A DNA stretch of 64,000 bases from Streptomyces griseoluteus (GTDB lineage Bacteria > Actinomycetota > Actinomycetes > Streptomycetales > Streptomycetaceae), in contig JOBE01000006.1 of the NCBI GenBank assembly GCA_000717735.1, positions 1-64,000 on the forward strand, read 5' to 3'. The notes beneath the pieces are model-generated. The model saw only the letters and a list, made by a program, of their open reading frames with translations. It searched no databases and was not told where the DNA came from. Both the position numbers and the translations under genes were made by a program. This document shows, one piece after another, positions 35,446-44,789 of the stretch (positions are counted from its first letter, which is position 1; the number at the start of each line of letters is the position of its first letter).

Positions 35446-38400
35446 GTGCACCTCAAGGCCCTGACACTACGCGGATTCAAGTCGTTCGCCTCGGCCACCA
35501 CCCTGCGGTTCGAGCCGGGAATCACCTGTGTCGTGGGCCCCAACGGATCGGGCAAGTCCAACGTCGTGGACGCCCTGTCCTGGGTGATGGGCGAGCAGGG
35601 CGCCAAGTCGCTGCGCGGCGGCAAGATGGAGGACGTCATCTTCGCCGGCACGACCGGGCGCCCGCCGCTCGGCCGTGCCGAGGTCTCCCTCACGATCGAC
35701 AACTCCGACGGCGCGCTGCCCATCGACTACGCCGAGGTCACCCTCACCCGGATCATGTTCCGCGGCGGCAGCAGCGAGTACCAGATCAACGGCGACACCT
35801 GCCGGCTGCTCGACTTCCAGGACCTGCTCTCCGACTCCGGCATCGGACGCGAGATGCACGTCATCGTCGGACAGGGGCAGCTCGACTCGGTGCTGCACGC
35901 CGACCCGATGGGCCGCCGCGCCTTCATCGAGGAGGCCGCCGGCGTCCTCAAGCACCGCAAGCGCAAGGAGAAGGCGCTGCGGAAGCTGGACGCGATGCAG
36001 GCCAACCTGGCGCGCGTGCAGGACCTCACCGACGAGCTGCGCCGCCAGCTCAAGCCCCTCGGCCGGCAGGCCGCCGTCGCCCGCAGGGCCGTCGTCATCC
36101 AGGCCGACCTGCGCGACGCACGGCTCCGCCTCCTCGCCGACGACCTCGTCCACCTCCAGCGGGCCCTCACCGCCGAGGTCGCCGACGAGGCGGCCCTGCT
36201 CGCCCGCAAGGAGGCCACCGAGGCCGAGCTGCGCGCCGCGCTCGCCCGCGAGGCCGAGCTCGAAGCGGAGGCCGGCGCCCTCGTGCCCCGTCTGGAGCGC
36301 GCCCAGCAGAACTGGTACGCCCTCTCCCAGCTCGCCGAACGTGTCCGCGGCACCGTCTCCCTCGCCGACGCGCGCGTGAAGAGCGCCACCGCGGCACCCG
36401 CCGAGGAGCGCCGGGGCCGCGACCCGGAGGACCTGGAGCGGGAAGCGGCCCGCGTCCGCGAGCAGGAGGCGGAGCTGGAAGCCGCCCTCGAGGCGGCCGA
36501 GCGCGCCCTGGAGGACACCGTCGCCCGCCGCGCCGAGCTCGAACAGGCGCTGGCGGCCGAGGAGCGCCGCCTCAAGGACGTCGCCCGCGCCCTCGCCGAC
36601 CGGCGCGAGGGCCTGGCCCGCCTCCACGGCCAGGTCAACGCGGCCCGCTCGCGCGCCGCCTCGGCCCAGGCCGAGATCGACCGGCTCGCCGCCGCCCGCG
36701 ACGAGGCGGGGGAGCGGGCGGTCACGGCCCAGGAGGAGTACGAGCAGCTCCAGGCGGAGGTCGAGGGACTCGACGCGGCGGACACCGAGCACGGTGAGCG
36801 GTACGAGGCCGCCCGCCGCGAACTGGCCGAGGCCGAGGCCGGGCTGAGCGCCGCCCGTGAGGCCGCGGGCGCCGCCGAGCGCCGCCGCGCCGCGACCCGG
36901 GCCCGGCACGAGACCCTCGCCCTCGGACTGCGCCGCAAGGACGGCACGGGCGCTCTGCTGACCTCGGGACTCGGCGGACTCCTCGGCCCGGCGGCCGAGC
37001 TCCTCACCGTCACCGCGGGTTACGAGATCCCCGTCGCCGCGGCCCTCGGCGCCGCTGCCGACGCGGTGGCGGCCACCGGGCCCTCCGCCGCCGCGGAAGC
37101 CCTCCGCCTGCTGCGCAAGCAGGACGCGGGCCGCGCCTCGCTGCTGCTGACCGAGGCCACGGAACCGGATTCCCCGCAGGCGGTCGAGGGCCGCCCGTAC
37201 GCCGCCGACCTCGTCCGGGGGCCCGCCGAACTCATGGGCGCCGTCCGGCGCCTGCTCGCCGGGGTCGTGGTCGTCGGCGATCTGGACGAGGCCGAGGAGC
37301 TGGTCAGGAGCCGGCCGTCGTTGACCGCCGTCACCGCCGAAGGCGACCTGCTCGGTGCGCACTTCGCGCGCGGAGGCTCCGCGGGGGCGCCGAGCCTCCT
37401 CGAAGTCCAGGCCGCGGTCGCCGAGGCCGCCGCCGAGCTCGACGAACTCGTTGTCCGCTGCGAGGAGCTGGCGACGGCTCAGCGGGAGGCCGACGAGCGT
37501 CGCCGTACCGCCGCCGCGCTCGTCGAGGAACTCGACACCCGCCGCCGTACCGCCGAACGCGAGAAGTCCGCCGTCGCCAAGGAGCTCGGGCGGCTCGCCG
37601 GGCAGGCCCGGGCGGCGGCGGGGGAGGCCGAGCGGACCGCGGCGGCCGCCGCCCGCGCCCAGGAGGCCCTGGAGCGGGCGACCGCCGAGGCGGAGGAACT
37701 GGCCGAACGGCTCCTGGTGGCCCAGGAGGCCGCCGCCTTCGGGGACGGGAGGGACGGCGGCGACGAGGAGCCCGACACCGCCACCCGTGACCGGCTCGCC
37801 GTCGACGGCTCCCACGCGCGCCGGACCGAGATGGAGGCGCGCCTCCAGGTCCGTACCCACGAGGAGCGGGTCAAGGCGCTCGCCGGGCGGGCCGACTCGC
37901 TCGACCGGGCCGCCCGCGCCGAACGGGAGGCACGCGCGCGTGCCGAGCAGCGCCGGACCCGGCTGCGCCACGAGGAGCGGGTCGCGGGCGCGGTTGCCGC
38001 CGGCGCCCGGGGTCTCCTCGCCCATGTCGAGGTCTCGCTCGTCCGCGCCGAGCGGGAGAGGGTGGCTGCCCAGGCGGCACGCGCCGAGCGGGAGCAGGGC
38101 CTGACGGCCGCCAGGACCCGGGGCCGTGACCTCAAGGCGGAGCTCGACAAGCTGACCGACTCCGTCCACCGGGGCGAGGTGCTCGGCGCCGAGAAGCGGC
38201 TGCGGATCGAGCAGCTGGAGGCGAAGGCCCTGGAGGAGTTCGGTGTGGAGGCGGCCGATCTGGTCGCCGAGTACGGTCCGGACCAGCCCGTGCCGCCGTC
38301 GCCGGCCGTCGAGGGCGGGGGTGCCGAGGGCGTGGAGCCGTCGGTGGCGGAGGAGCCGCGCCCGTTCGTCCGTTCGGAGCAGGAGAAGCGGCTGAAGGCC

Positions 38401-39015
38401 GCCGAACGGGCGTACCACCAGCTCGGCAAGGTCAACCCGCTGGCCCTGGAGGAGTTCGCGGCCCTGGAGGAGCGGCACCGCTTCCTCTCTGAGCAGCTGG
38501 AGGACCTGAAGAAGACCCGGACCGACCTGCTTCAGGTCGTGAAGGAGGTGGACCTGCGGGTCGAGCAGGTCTTCACCGAGGCGTACCGGGACACGGCCCG
38601 TGAGTTCGAGGGTGTCTTCTCGCGGCTCTTCCCGGGCGGCGAGGGCCGGCTGATCCTCACCGACCCGGAGAACATGCTCACCACCGGCGTCGACGTGGAG
38701 GCCCGCCCGCCGGGCAAGAAGGTCAAGCGGCTCTCGCTGCTCTCGGGCGGCGAGCGCTCGCTCACCGCCGTGGCGCTGCTCGTCTCCATCTTCAAGGCGC
38801 GGCCCAGCCCGTTCTACGTGATGGACGAGGTCGAGGCGGCGCTCGACGACACCAACCTCCAGCGGCTGATCCGGATCATGCAGGAGCTCCAGGAGTCCTC
38901 GCAGCTGATCGTGATCACCCACCAGAAGCGGACGATGGAGGTCGCGGACGCGCTGTACGGGGTGTCCATGCAGGGTGACGGCGTCTCGAAGGTCATCAGC
39001 CAGCGGCTGCGCTGA
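35446..39015 (+). CDS. smc: Chromosome segregation ATPase SMC
   Basis: 1189-residue condensin-type ATPase. Walker A is VVGPNGSGKSNVVDALSWVMGEQ (about residues 26-48). Long coiled coils of Ala/Glu/Arg follow, then a hinge (about 505-650: GAVLLTSGL-like LLGPAAELLTV through EGDLLGAHFARGG), the return coiled coil, and the C-terminal signature LLSGGERSLTAVALL with Walker B FYVMDEVEAALDD. GTG start at 35446. Forms the condensin core with ScpA/ScpB, encoded elsewhere. ftsY lies a few genes downstream, a widespread neighbourhood. Confidence 0.97.
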   Translation: MHLKALTLRGFKSFASATTLRFEPGITCVVGPNGSGKSNVVDALSWVMGEQGAKSLRGGKMEDVIFAGTTGRPPLGRAEVSLTIDNSDGALPIDYAEVTLTRIMFRGGSSEYQINGDTCRLLDFQDLLSDSGIGREMHVIVGQGQLDSVLHADPMGRRAFIEEAAGVLKHRKRKEKALRKLDAMQANLARVQDLTDELRRQLKPLGRQAAVARRAVVIQADLRDARLRLLADDLVHLQRALTAEVADEAALLARKEATEAELRAALAREAELEAEAGALVPRLERAQQNWYALSQLAERVRGTVSLADARVKSATAAPAEERRGRDPEDLEREAARVREQEAELEAALEAAERALEDTVARRAELEQALAAEERRLKDVARALADRREGLARLHGQVNAARSRAASAQAEIDRLAAARDEAGERAVTAQEEYEQLQAEVEGLDAADTEHGERYEAARRELAEAEAGLSAAREAAGAAERRRAATRARHETLALGLRRKDGTGALLTSGLGGLLGPAAELLTVTAGYEIPVAAALGAAADAVAATGPSAAAEALRLLRKQDAGRASLLLTEATEPDSPQAVEGRPYAADLVRGPAELMGAVRRLLAGVVVVGDLDEAEELVRSRPSLTAVTAEGDLLGAHFARGGSAGAPSLLEVQAAVAEAAAELDELVVRCEELATAQREADERRRTAAALVEELDTRRRTAEREKSAVAKELGRLAGQARAAAGEAERTAAAAARAQEALERATAEAEELAERLLVAQEAAAFGDGRDGGDEEPDTATRDRLAVDGSHARRTEMEARLQVRTHEERVKALAGRADSLDRAARAEREARARAEQRRTRLRHEERVAGAVAAGARGLLAHVEVSLVRAERERVAAQAARAEREQGLTAARTRGRDLKAELDKLTDSVHRGEVLGAEKRLRIEQLEAKALEEFGVEAADLVAEYGPDQPVPPSPAVEGGGAEGVEPSVAEEPRPFVRSEQEKRLKAAERAYHQLGKVNPLALEEFAALEERHRFLSEQLEDLKKTRTDLLQVVKEVDLRVEQVFTEAYRDTAREFEGVFSRLFPGGEGRLILTDPENMLTTGVDVEARPPGKKVKRLSLLSGGERSLTAVALLVSIFKARPSPFYVMDEVEAALDDTNLQRLIRIMQELQESSQLIVITHQKRTMEVADALYGVSMQGDGVSKVISQRLR

Positions 39016-39126
39016 GGTATCCGTTCCAGCTGCGCTTGTTCGAGTCTTGAACTCATCCGCTCCCGATGTGCTCATAAAGTCACATGACATCGACTATTGA
39101 TTTCGAAACTTGAAGGCATAGGGTCT

Positions 39127-39136
39127 GCAACGTTGC
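39127..39136. promoter_or_regulatory. Palindromic operator candidate upstream of glcP
   Basis: Perfect 10-bp palindrome GCAACGTTGC, 73 nt before the glcP start, in an AT-rich leader. Central-CG palindromes of this type are typical LacI-family operators. Which regulator, if any, binds is unknown. Confidence 0.4.
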
Positions 39137-39208
39137 TTTTACCTTCACGTGGTGGGCGGCGTGATGTTGTGCGCCACTGGAAGGGCTTCCCCCCACCGAG
39201 GAGTCCAT

Positions 39209-40642
39209 GTGACCAACACCGCGCAGGCGCCCACGCCGCCGCCTTCCGAAGGCCGAGCCGCCCACCCGGATCACCTCGGCCACGTCATCTTCATCACGGC
39301 GTCCGCCGCCATGGGCGGTTTCCTCTTCGGATACGACAGCTCCGTGATCAACGGCGCCGTCGAGGCGATCCGCGACCGCTACGACATCGGCTCCGGCACC
39401 CTCGCCCAGGTCATCGCCGTCGCCCTGATCGGCTGTGCCATCGGCGCCGCCACCGCCGGCCGGATCGCCGACCGCATCGGCCGCATCCGCTGCATGCAGA
39501 TCTCCGCGGTGCTCTTCGCCATCAGCGCCGTCGGCTCGGCGCTGCCCTTCGCCCTCTGGGACCTGGCCCTCTGGCGGGTCGTCGGCGGCTTCGCCATCGG
39601 CATGGCGTCCGTGATCGGCCCCGCCTACATCGCCGAGGTCGCCCCCGCCGCCTACCGCGGCCGGCTCGGCTCCTTCCAGCAGGCCGCGATCGTCATCGGC
39701 ATCGCCATCTCCCAGCTGGTCAACTACGGCATCCTCCAGCTCGCCGACGGCGACCAGCGCGGCGAGCTCGGCGGACTCGAAGCCTGGCAGTGGATGCTCG
39801 GCGTGATGGTCGTCCCCGCGCTCCTCTACGGCATGCTCTCCTTCGCCATCCCGGAGTCGCCCCGCTTCCTCATCTCCGTCGGGAAGACCGACCGGGCCAA
39901 GGAGGTGCTGGCCGAGGTCGAGGGCCACGACGTCGACCTCGACCTCCGCGTCGCCGAGATCGACCGGGCCATGCGCAGCGAGCACAAGTCCACCTTCAAG
40001 GACCTGCTCGTCGCCGGCGGCCGCTTCAAGCTGCTGCCCATCGTCTGGGTCGGCATCGGACTCTCGGTCTTCCAGCAGCTCGTCGGCATCAACGTCGCTT
40101 TCTACTACTCCGCGACCCTCTGGCAGTCCGTCGGCATCGACCCGTCGAGCTCGTTCTTCTACTCGTTCACCACGTCGATCATCAACATCGTCGGCACCGT
40201 GATCGCCATGGTCCTGGTCGACCGGGTCGGCCGCAAGCCGCTCGCCCTCGTCGGCTCCATCGGCATGGCGATCGCCCTCGCCTTCGAGGCCTGGGCCTTC
40301 TCCGCCGACCTCGTCGACGGCAAGCTGCCCGAGACCCAGGGCGTGGTGGCCCTCGTCGCCGCCCACGTCTTCGTGCTCTTCTTCGCCCTCTCGTGGGGCG
40401 TGGTGGTCTGGGTCTTCCTCGGCGAGATGTTCCCCAACCGGATCCGCGCCGCGGCCCTCGGCGTCGCCGCCTCCGCGCAGTGGATCGCCAACTGGGCCAT
40501 CACCGCCAGCTTCCCGTCCCTCGCGGACTGGAACCTCTCCGGCACCTACGTCATCTACACGGTCTTCGCCGTGCTCTCGATCCCCTTCGTGCTCAGGTAC
40601 GTCAAGGAGACCAAGGGCAAGGCGTTGGAGGAGATGGGCTGA
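39209..40642 (+). CDS. glcP: Major-facilitator glucose permease GlcP
   Basis: 477-residue sugar:proton symporter of the MFS sugar-porter family with 12 membrane helices. Signatures: GGFLFGYDSSVINGAVEAI in helix 1, GRIADRIGRIRCM in loop 2-3, PESPRFLI after helix 6, QQLVGINVAFYYS in helix 7, VDRVGRKPL in loop 8-9, and the C-terminal YVKETKGKALEEM. From memory the S. coelicolor gene beside smc is glcP, the main glucose uptake system, so glucose is the likely substrate. GTG start at 39209, with GAGGAG upstream. Confidence 0.9.
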   Translation: MTNTAQAPTPPPSEGRAAHPDHLGHVIFITASAAMGGFLFGYDSSVINGAVEAIRDRYDIGSGTLAQVIAVALIGCAIGAATAGRIADRIGRIRCMQISAVLFAISAVGSALPFALWDLALWRVVGGFAIGMASVIGPAYIAEVAPAAYRGRLGSFQQAAIVIGIAISQLVNYGILQLADGDQRGELGGLEAWQWMLGVMVVPALLYGMLSFAIPESPRFLISVGKTDRAKEVLAEVEGHDVDLDLRVAEIDRAMRSEHKSTFKDLLVAGGRFKLLPIVWVGIGLSVFQQLVGINVAFYYSATLWQSVGIDPSSSFFYSFTTSIINIVGTVIAMVLVDRVGRKPLALVGSIGMAIALAFEAWAFSADLVDGKLPETQGVVALVAAHVFVLFFALSWGVVVWVFLGEMFPNRIRAAALGVAASAQWIANWAITASFPSLADWNLSGTYVIYTVFAVLSIPFVLRYVKETKGKALEEMG

Positions 40643-40671
40643 TCCCCGCTGCCCCTCTCCTCACCCACGGA

Positions 40672-40712
40672 ACTGCCCCGGCCCGAGGCGTCACGCCCCG
40701 AGCCGGGGCAGT
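40672..40712. terminator. Bidirectional terminator between glcP and the monooxygenase gene
   Basis: ACTGCCCCGGC pairs with GCCGGGGCAGT (11 bp), with inner GAGGCG/CGCC-type pairing, between convergent genes. Confidence 0.75.
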
Positions 40713-40731
40713 ACGCCGTCCCCGGCCGGCT

Positions 40732-41703
40732 CTACGCCTTCAGCCGGGGCAGTACGTCGTCGCAGAACAGCCGCACGCTCCGCCACCCCTCCTCCACCGG
40801 CATCCCGCCGCACAGCGGATGCAGCACCAGGCTCTCCAGGCCGGGGCCCGCGCACTCCTCCGGCGTCACCACCCGGTAGACGCCCTCCGCGCGCAGCTCC
40901 GCCACGGTCGTCGCCGTGGAGCGCACCGCCGAGCGGATGTCCTTCGACTGCCAGGAGGCGTACGTCCGCGCCTCGTGCAGGAAGTGCTCCCCGTGCTCCG
41001 CCCAGGTCCGGTCCGGGTCCTCCGACAGATGCAGCAACGGGGTCTCCTCGGCCGGCATCATCGTCCAGCCTTCGGTACCGTACTCCTCACACCGCTCCCG
41101 GTAGTACGTCTCCAGGTCCGGCAGATGCGCGCTCGGGAAGAACGGCAGCCCCAGCCGCGCCGCCCGCCGCGCCGCGGCCCGTGAGGAACCCCCGACGAGC
41201 AGCAGCGGATGCGGCCGGGTGAAGGGGCGCGGGGTGACCCGTACCGTACGGCCCTGGTACGTGAACGGCTCCCCGGTCCAGGCCGTCAGCAGGGTCTCCA
41301 GGAGCAGGTCCTGGAGCTTGCCGCGCCGGCCCCAGTCGACCCCGCGCTCCTCGTACTCCTCCGGCCGGTAGCCGATCCCCGCGACCGTCACCAGCCGGCC
41401 CCCGCTCAGCAGGTCGAGGACCGCGATGTCCTCGGCGAGCCGCAGCGGATCGTGCAGCGGCCCGATGATCGCCGAGATCGTGACGGCGATCCTGCGCGTC
41501 GCCCCGAAGACCGCGCCCGCGAAGGCGAAGGGGGAGGGCAGCCAGTTGTTCTCGACCCCGTGGTGCTCCTCGGTCTGCACGGTGTCGACTCCGTGCTCGT
41601 CGGCGTACGCGGCCATGGCGAGGGCCGCCCGGTAGCGCTCCGAGAGGGATCCGGGGGTCGCGCGCGGATCGACGAGGTTGAACCGGACGACTGTGAAGGG
41701 CAT
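40732..41703 (-). CDS. Luciferase-like flavin monooxygenase
   Basis: 323-residue TIM-barrel protein of the bacterial luciferase-like/F420 superfamily. It has AMAAYADEHGVDTVQTEEHHG near the N-terminus, PLHDPLRLAEDIAVLDLLSGGRLVTVAGIGYRPEEYE in the core, and PHPLLLVGGSSRAAARRAARLG. The cofactor (FMNH2 or F420) and substrate are not evident. It converges on glcP and sits 57 bp downstream of the NCS1 permease on the same strand, so the two could form an operon. Confidence 0.87.
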   Translation of the reverse strand: MPFTVVRFNLVDPRATPGSLSERYRAALAMAAYADEHGVDTVQTEEHHGVENNWLPSPFAFAGAVFGATRRIAVTISAIIGPLHDPLRLAEDIAVLDLLSGGRLVTVAGIGYRPEEYEERGVDWGRRGKLQDLLLETLLTAWTGEPFTYQGRTVRVTPRPFTRPHPLLLVGGSSRAAARRAARLGLPFFPSAHLPDLETYYRERCEEYGTEGWTMMPAEETPLLHLSEDPDRTWAEHGEHFLHEARTYASWQSKDIRSAVRSTATTVAELRAEGVYRVVTPEECAGPGLESLVLHPLCGGMPVEEGWRSVRLFCDDVLPRLKA

Positions 41704-41760
41704 GGGAAGTCCCCCTCCGCGGGTGGGTGCCTGCGAAGGGGGACATTATCTGACGTGGCG

Positions 41761-43218
41761 TCAGATGGAAACGGTCTCGCGGACGTCGACCCGGTCAGCG
41801 GGAGCCTTCTCCGGCGTACGCGGAAGAACGGCGTACAGCACGCCCGCCACCACGATCGTCGCCGCCCAGCCCAGTCCGTTCTCGCCGATCCAGGAGGAGG
41901 CCAGCGGACCGGCGAACCAGTCGACCTTCGTGAACAGCAGGCCCACGAGGAGGGCCACCGCCCACGCCGTCATCGCCTGCCAGGCGAACCCGCCCCGGTA
42001 CCAGTACGCGCTGGTCCTGGTGGTGTCCATCAGGGCCACCGCGTCGTACGTCCGGCGCCGCAGCATGTCCACGCCGAAGACGCCGATCCACGCCGAGAAC
42101 GCCACCGCGAGCAGCGTAAGGAAGGAGATGAACGAGCCGATGAAGCTGGTCGCCACCACCATCAGCAGGAAGCCGAAGACCAGGCTGATCACCGCGTTCA
42201 CACTCACCGCGGCCGCCCGCGACACCTTGATGCCCAGGGTCTGCGCCGTGAACCCGGCCGAGTACATCGACATCGAGTTGATCAGCAGCATCCCGAGCAG
42301 GGCGATCACCAGGTACGGCACGGAGATCCACATCGGCAGCAGCTCACCGATGAACGAGACCGGGTCCTGCGCCGAGGCCAGGTCGGGCGTCGACACCGCC
42401 ATCACCGCACCCATCAGGACCATCGGCAGGACGACGATCCCGGCGCCGCCGACCGTCGAGCCGACCATCGCCTTCGAGGAGGCCGTACGGGGCAGGTAGC
42501 GGGTGAAGTCCGGGCCCGACGGGACCCAGCTGATGCCGCCGGCCGCGATCGTGCCGATGCCGGCGATCATCATCGCCGTCGAACCGGCCGGCTTGTCGAA
42601 GACCGCCGACCAGTCGGTGTTCGCCACGAGATAGACCAGGACGAGCACCGAGAAGGCGCCGAAGAGGTACGTGGACCACTTGCTGCACACCCGCAGCGCG
42701 TTGATGCCGAGGCCGGAGACCAGGAAGGTGCAGGTGACGAAGAGCAGCAGCGTCACCACGATGAGGAGCGTGTTCGACTTCACGCCGAAGAGCAGGTCGA
42801 GGACGGTCAGCACCGCGTAGGCGCCGGTCACCGCGTTGATCGTCTCCCAGCCCCACCTGGCCACCCAGATCAGCGCACCGGGGAAAAGGTTTCCGCGCTG
42901 TCCGAACACGGCCCGCGACAGCGCCATCCCCGGCGCCCCGCCCCGCTTGCCCGCGATCGAGATCACACCGACGATCCCGTACGACAGGACCGGCGCGGCG
43001 ACCGCCACGGCCAGGACCTGCCAGAAGTTCAGGCCGTTGAAGACGATGAGACCCGCGCCCATCGTGAGCAGCAGCACACTGATGTTCGCGGCGACCCAGG
43101 TGGGGAACAACTCCCGGACCCGACCGGTCCGCTCGCTGTCGGGAACGGGTTCGAGACCGCGGGTCTCCATGGCGCCGTCGTGCGTCGCGCCTGCGGCTTC
43201 GGAGGCGTCGTGGGGCAT
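41761..43218 (-). CDS. NCS1 family nucleobase permease (cytosine permease-like)
   Basis: 485-residue membrane protein with about 12 helices, of the nucleobase:cation symporter-1 family. Helix 1 region LFPTWVAANISVLLLTMGAGL, then SYGIVGVISIAGKRGGAPGMALSRAVFG, a classic NCS1 signature, and later SWVPSGPDFTRYLP. It resembles CodB/purine-cytosine permeases; the exact substrate (cytosine, purine or allantoin-like) cannot be fixed. ATG at 43218 with GGAG upstream. No deaminase gene is adjacent. Confidence 0.87.
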   Translation of the reverse strand: MPHDASEAAGATHDGAMETRGLEPVPDSERTGRVRELFPTWVAANISVLLLTMGAGLIVFNGLNFWQVLAVAVAAPVLSYGIVGVISIAGKRGGAPGMALSRAVFGQRGNLFPGALIWVARWGWETINAVTGAYAVLTVLDLLFGVKSNTLLIVVTLLLFVTCTFLVSGLGINALRVCSKWSTYLFGAFSVLVLVYLVANTDWSAVFDKPAGSTAMMIAGIGTIAAGGISWVPSGPDFTRYLPRTASSKAMVGSTVGGAGIVVLPMVLMGAVMAVSTPDLASAQDPVSFIGELLPMWISVPYLVIALLGMLLINSMSMYSAGFTAQTLGIKVSRAAAVSVNAVISLVFGFLLMVVATSFIGSFISFLTLLAVAFSAWIGVFGVDMLRRRTYDAVALMDTTRTSAYWYRGGFAWQAMTAWAVALLVGLLFTKVDWFAGPLASSWIGENGLGWAATIVVAGVLYAVLPRTPEKAPADRVDVRETVSI

Positions 43219-43277
43219 GGGGGTACTCCGTACAGAGGTGGGGGGTCTGAACATCGTACATTCACGCCTTAATGAGC

Positions 43278-43318
43278 AAAGGGTGTGTCAGCCCACAGAA
43301 TGGGCTGACGCACCCTTT
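43278..43318. terminator. 18-bp hairpin between divergent permease and ftsY
   Basis: Arms 43278-43295 and 43301-43318 pair over 18 bp with one G-U and a 5-nt loop. It has terminator-like strength but lies between two divergently transcribed genes, so it ends neither; see findings. Confidence 0.55.
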
Positions 43319-43490
43319 GGTGCGGCTCGCGCACCTACCTCTACCTCTACCGATACTGGTGAGGTTGTGACTCCACCCATATGGGCTTTCCGTCGGCTCT
43401 GCCGAACGGCGGACCAGCCCGGCCCGCGAGGCACTGCCTCGCGCTGGTAACGACGGGGAGCAGTGGGGGTCACGCCATACTGGACGAGTT

Positions 43491-44714
43491 ATGGAACTCA
43501 TCCTTGCTGTAGTCATCGCTCTGGTCGTCGCGGTCGCCGTGACGAGCGGGCTCGTGATCAGCGGTCGCAAGAAGAAGCAGCTGCCGCCGGCCGAGCCGCC
43601 GTCCACCACGCCGACCATCACCGCTCCGCCCGCCGAACCGCACGTCGGCGAGGAGGCGGAGACACCGCGGGAGGAACCACGCCGCACGGTCGAGGAGGTC
43701 ACCCTCCCCGCCGATGAGGCCGTCGGGACGCCGGTCGCCGTCGAGGACCCCGTCGTCGCCGAGCCCGCCGCCCCCGAGATCGAGATCCCGGAGCCCACCG
43801 CCGGCCGTCTCGTCCGCCTCCGGGCCCGGCTCGCCCGCTCCCAGAACTCGCTCGGCAAGGGGCTGCTCACGCTCCTGTCCCGCGAGCACCTCGACGAGGA
43901 CACCTGGGAGGAGATCGAGGAGACCCTCCTCACCGCCGACGTCGGCGTCGCCCCCACCCAGGAACTCGTCGAGCGGCTGCGCGAGCGGGTCAGGGTCCTC
44001 GGCACCCGCACCCCCGACGAGCTGCGCGGCCTGCTCCGCGAGGAGCTGGTCACGCTCCTCGACCCCGAGCTCGACCGCACGGTGCACACCGAGAGCCCCA
44101 CCGACGTACCCGGCGTCGTCATGGTCGTCGGCGTCAACGGCACCGGCAAGACCACCACCACCGGCAAGCTGGCCCGCGTCCTCGTCGCCGACGGCAAGTC
44201 CGTCGTCCTGGGCGCCGCCGACACCTTCCGGGCCGCCGCCGCCGACCAGCTCCAGACCTGGGGCGAGCGCGTCGGCGCCCGGACCGTCCGCGGCCCGGAG
44301 GGCGGCGACCCGGCCTCGATCGCCTTCGACGCGGTCAAGGAGGGCATCGCGGAGGGCGCCGACGTCGTCCTCATCGACACCGCGGGCCGGCTCCACACCA
44401 AGACCGGCCTCATGGACGAGCTCGGCAAGGTCAAGCGCGTCGTCGAGAAGCACGGCCCGCTGGACGAGATCCTGCTCGTCCTCGACGCCACCACCGGCCA
44501 GAACGGCCTGACCCAGGCCCGCGTCTTCGCCGAGGTCGTCGACATCACCGGCATCGTGCTCACCAAGCTCGACGGCACCGCCAAGGGCGGCATCGTCATC
44601 GCGGTCCAGCGCGAGCTGGGCGTCCCGGTCAAGCTGATCGGCCTGGGCGAGGGCCCGGACGACCTGGCTCCCTTCGAGCCGGGCGCGTTCGTCGACGCCC
44701 TGATCGGCGACTGA
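43491..44714 (+). CDS. ftsY: Signal recognition particle receptor FtsY
   Basis: 407-residue SRP receptor GTPase bringing ribosome-Ffh complexes to the membrane. The N-terminus is a true membrane anchor (LILAVVIALVVAVAVTSGLVI, residues 3-23), followed by an acidic Pro/Glu-rich A region (to about 105). The NG domain has G1 GVNGTGKTTTTGKLA, DTFRAAAADQL, DTAGRLHTK and TKLDGTAKGG. ATG start at 43491. Its partner ffh lies about 7.3 kb downstream. Confidence 0.97.
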   Translation: MELILAVVIALVVAVAVTSGLVISGRKKKQLPPAEPPSTTPTITAPPAEPHVGEEAETPREEPRRTVEEVTLPADEAVGTPVAVEDPVVAEPAAPEIEIPEPTAGRLVRLRARLARSQNSLGKGLLTLLSREHLDEDTWEEIEETLLTADVGVAPTQELVERLRERVRVLGTRTPDELRGLLREELVTLLDPELDRTVHTESPTDVPGVVMVVGVNGTGKTTTTGKLARVLVADGKSVVLGAADTFRAAAADQLQTWGERVGARTVRGPEGGDPASIAFDAVKEGIAEGADVVLIDTAGRLHTKTGLMDELGKVKRVVEKHGPLDEILLVLDATTGQNGLTQARVFAEVVDITGIVLTKLDGTAKGGIVIAVQRELGVPVKLIGLGEGPDDLAPFEPGAFVDALIGD

Positions 44715-44733
44715 CCGCCGTCCACGCGCACGC

Positions 44734-44775
44734 GTGAGGGCCCCCGTCACCATCCGGTGCCGGGGGCCCTCACGT
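44734..44775. terminator. Bidirectional terminator after ftsY
   Basis: GTGAGGGCCCCCG pairs with CGGGGGCCCTCAC (13 bp), with extra CACC/GGTG pairing in the loop region, between convergent genes. Confidence 0.8.
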
Positions 44776-44789
44776 AGGTACTAGAGGTA

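Noticed and set aside
35467..39090. A 1207-residue open frame opposite smc
   Set aside because: Smc has Walker A, signature and Walker B motifs; the opposite frame is low-complexity Leu/Gly/Arg sequence with no recognisable domain.
40732..43218. A nucleobase-degradation operon formed by the permease and the luciferase-like enzyme (Rut-like)
   Set aside because: RutA-like context would need further rut genes; none are present and the monooxygenase lacks clear RutA features, so co-function is not claimed.
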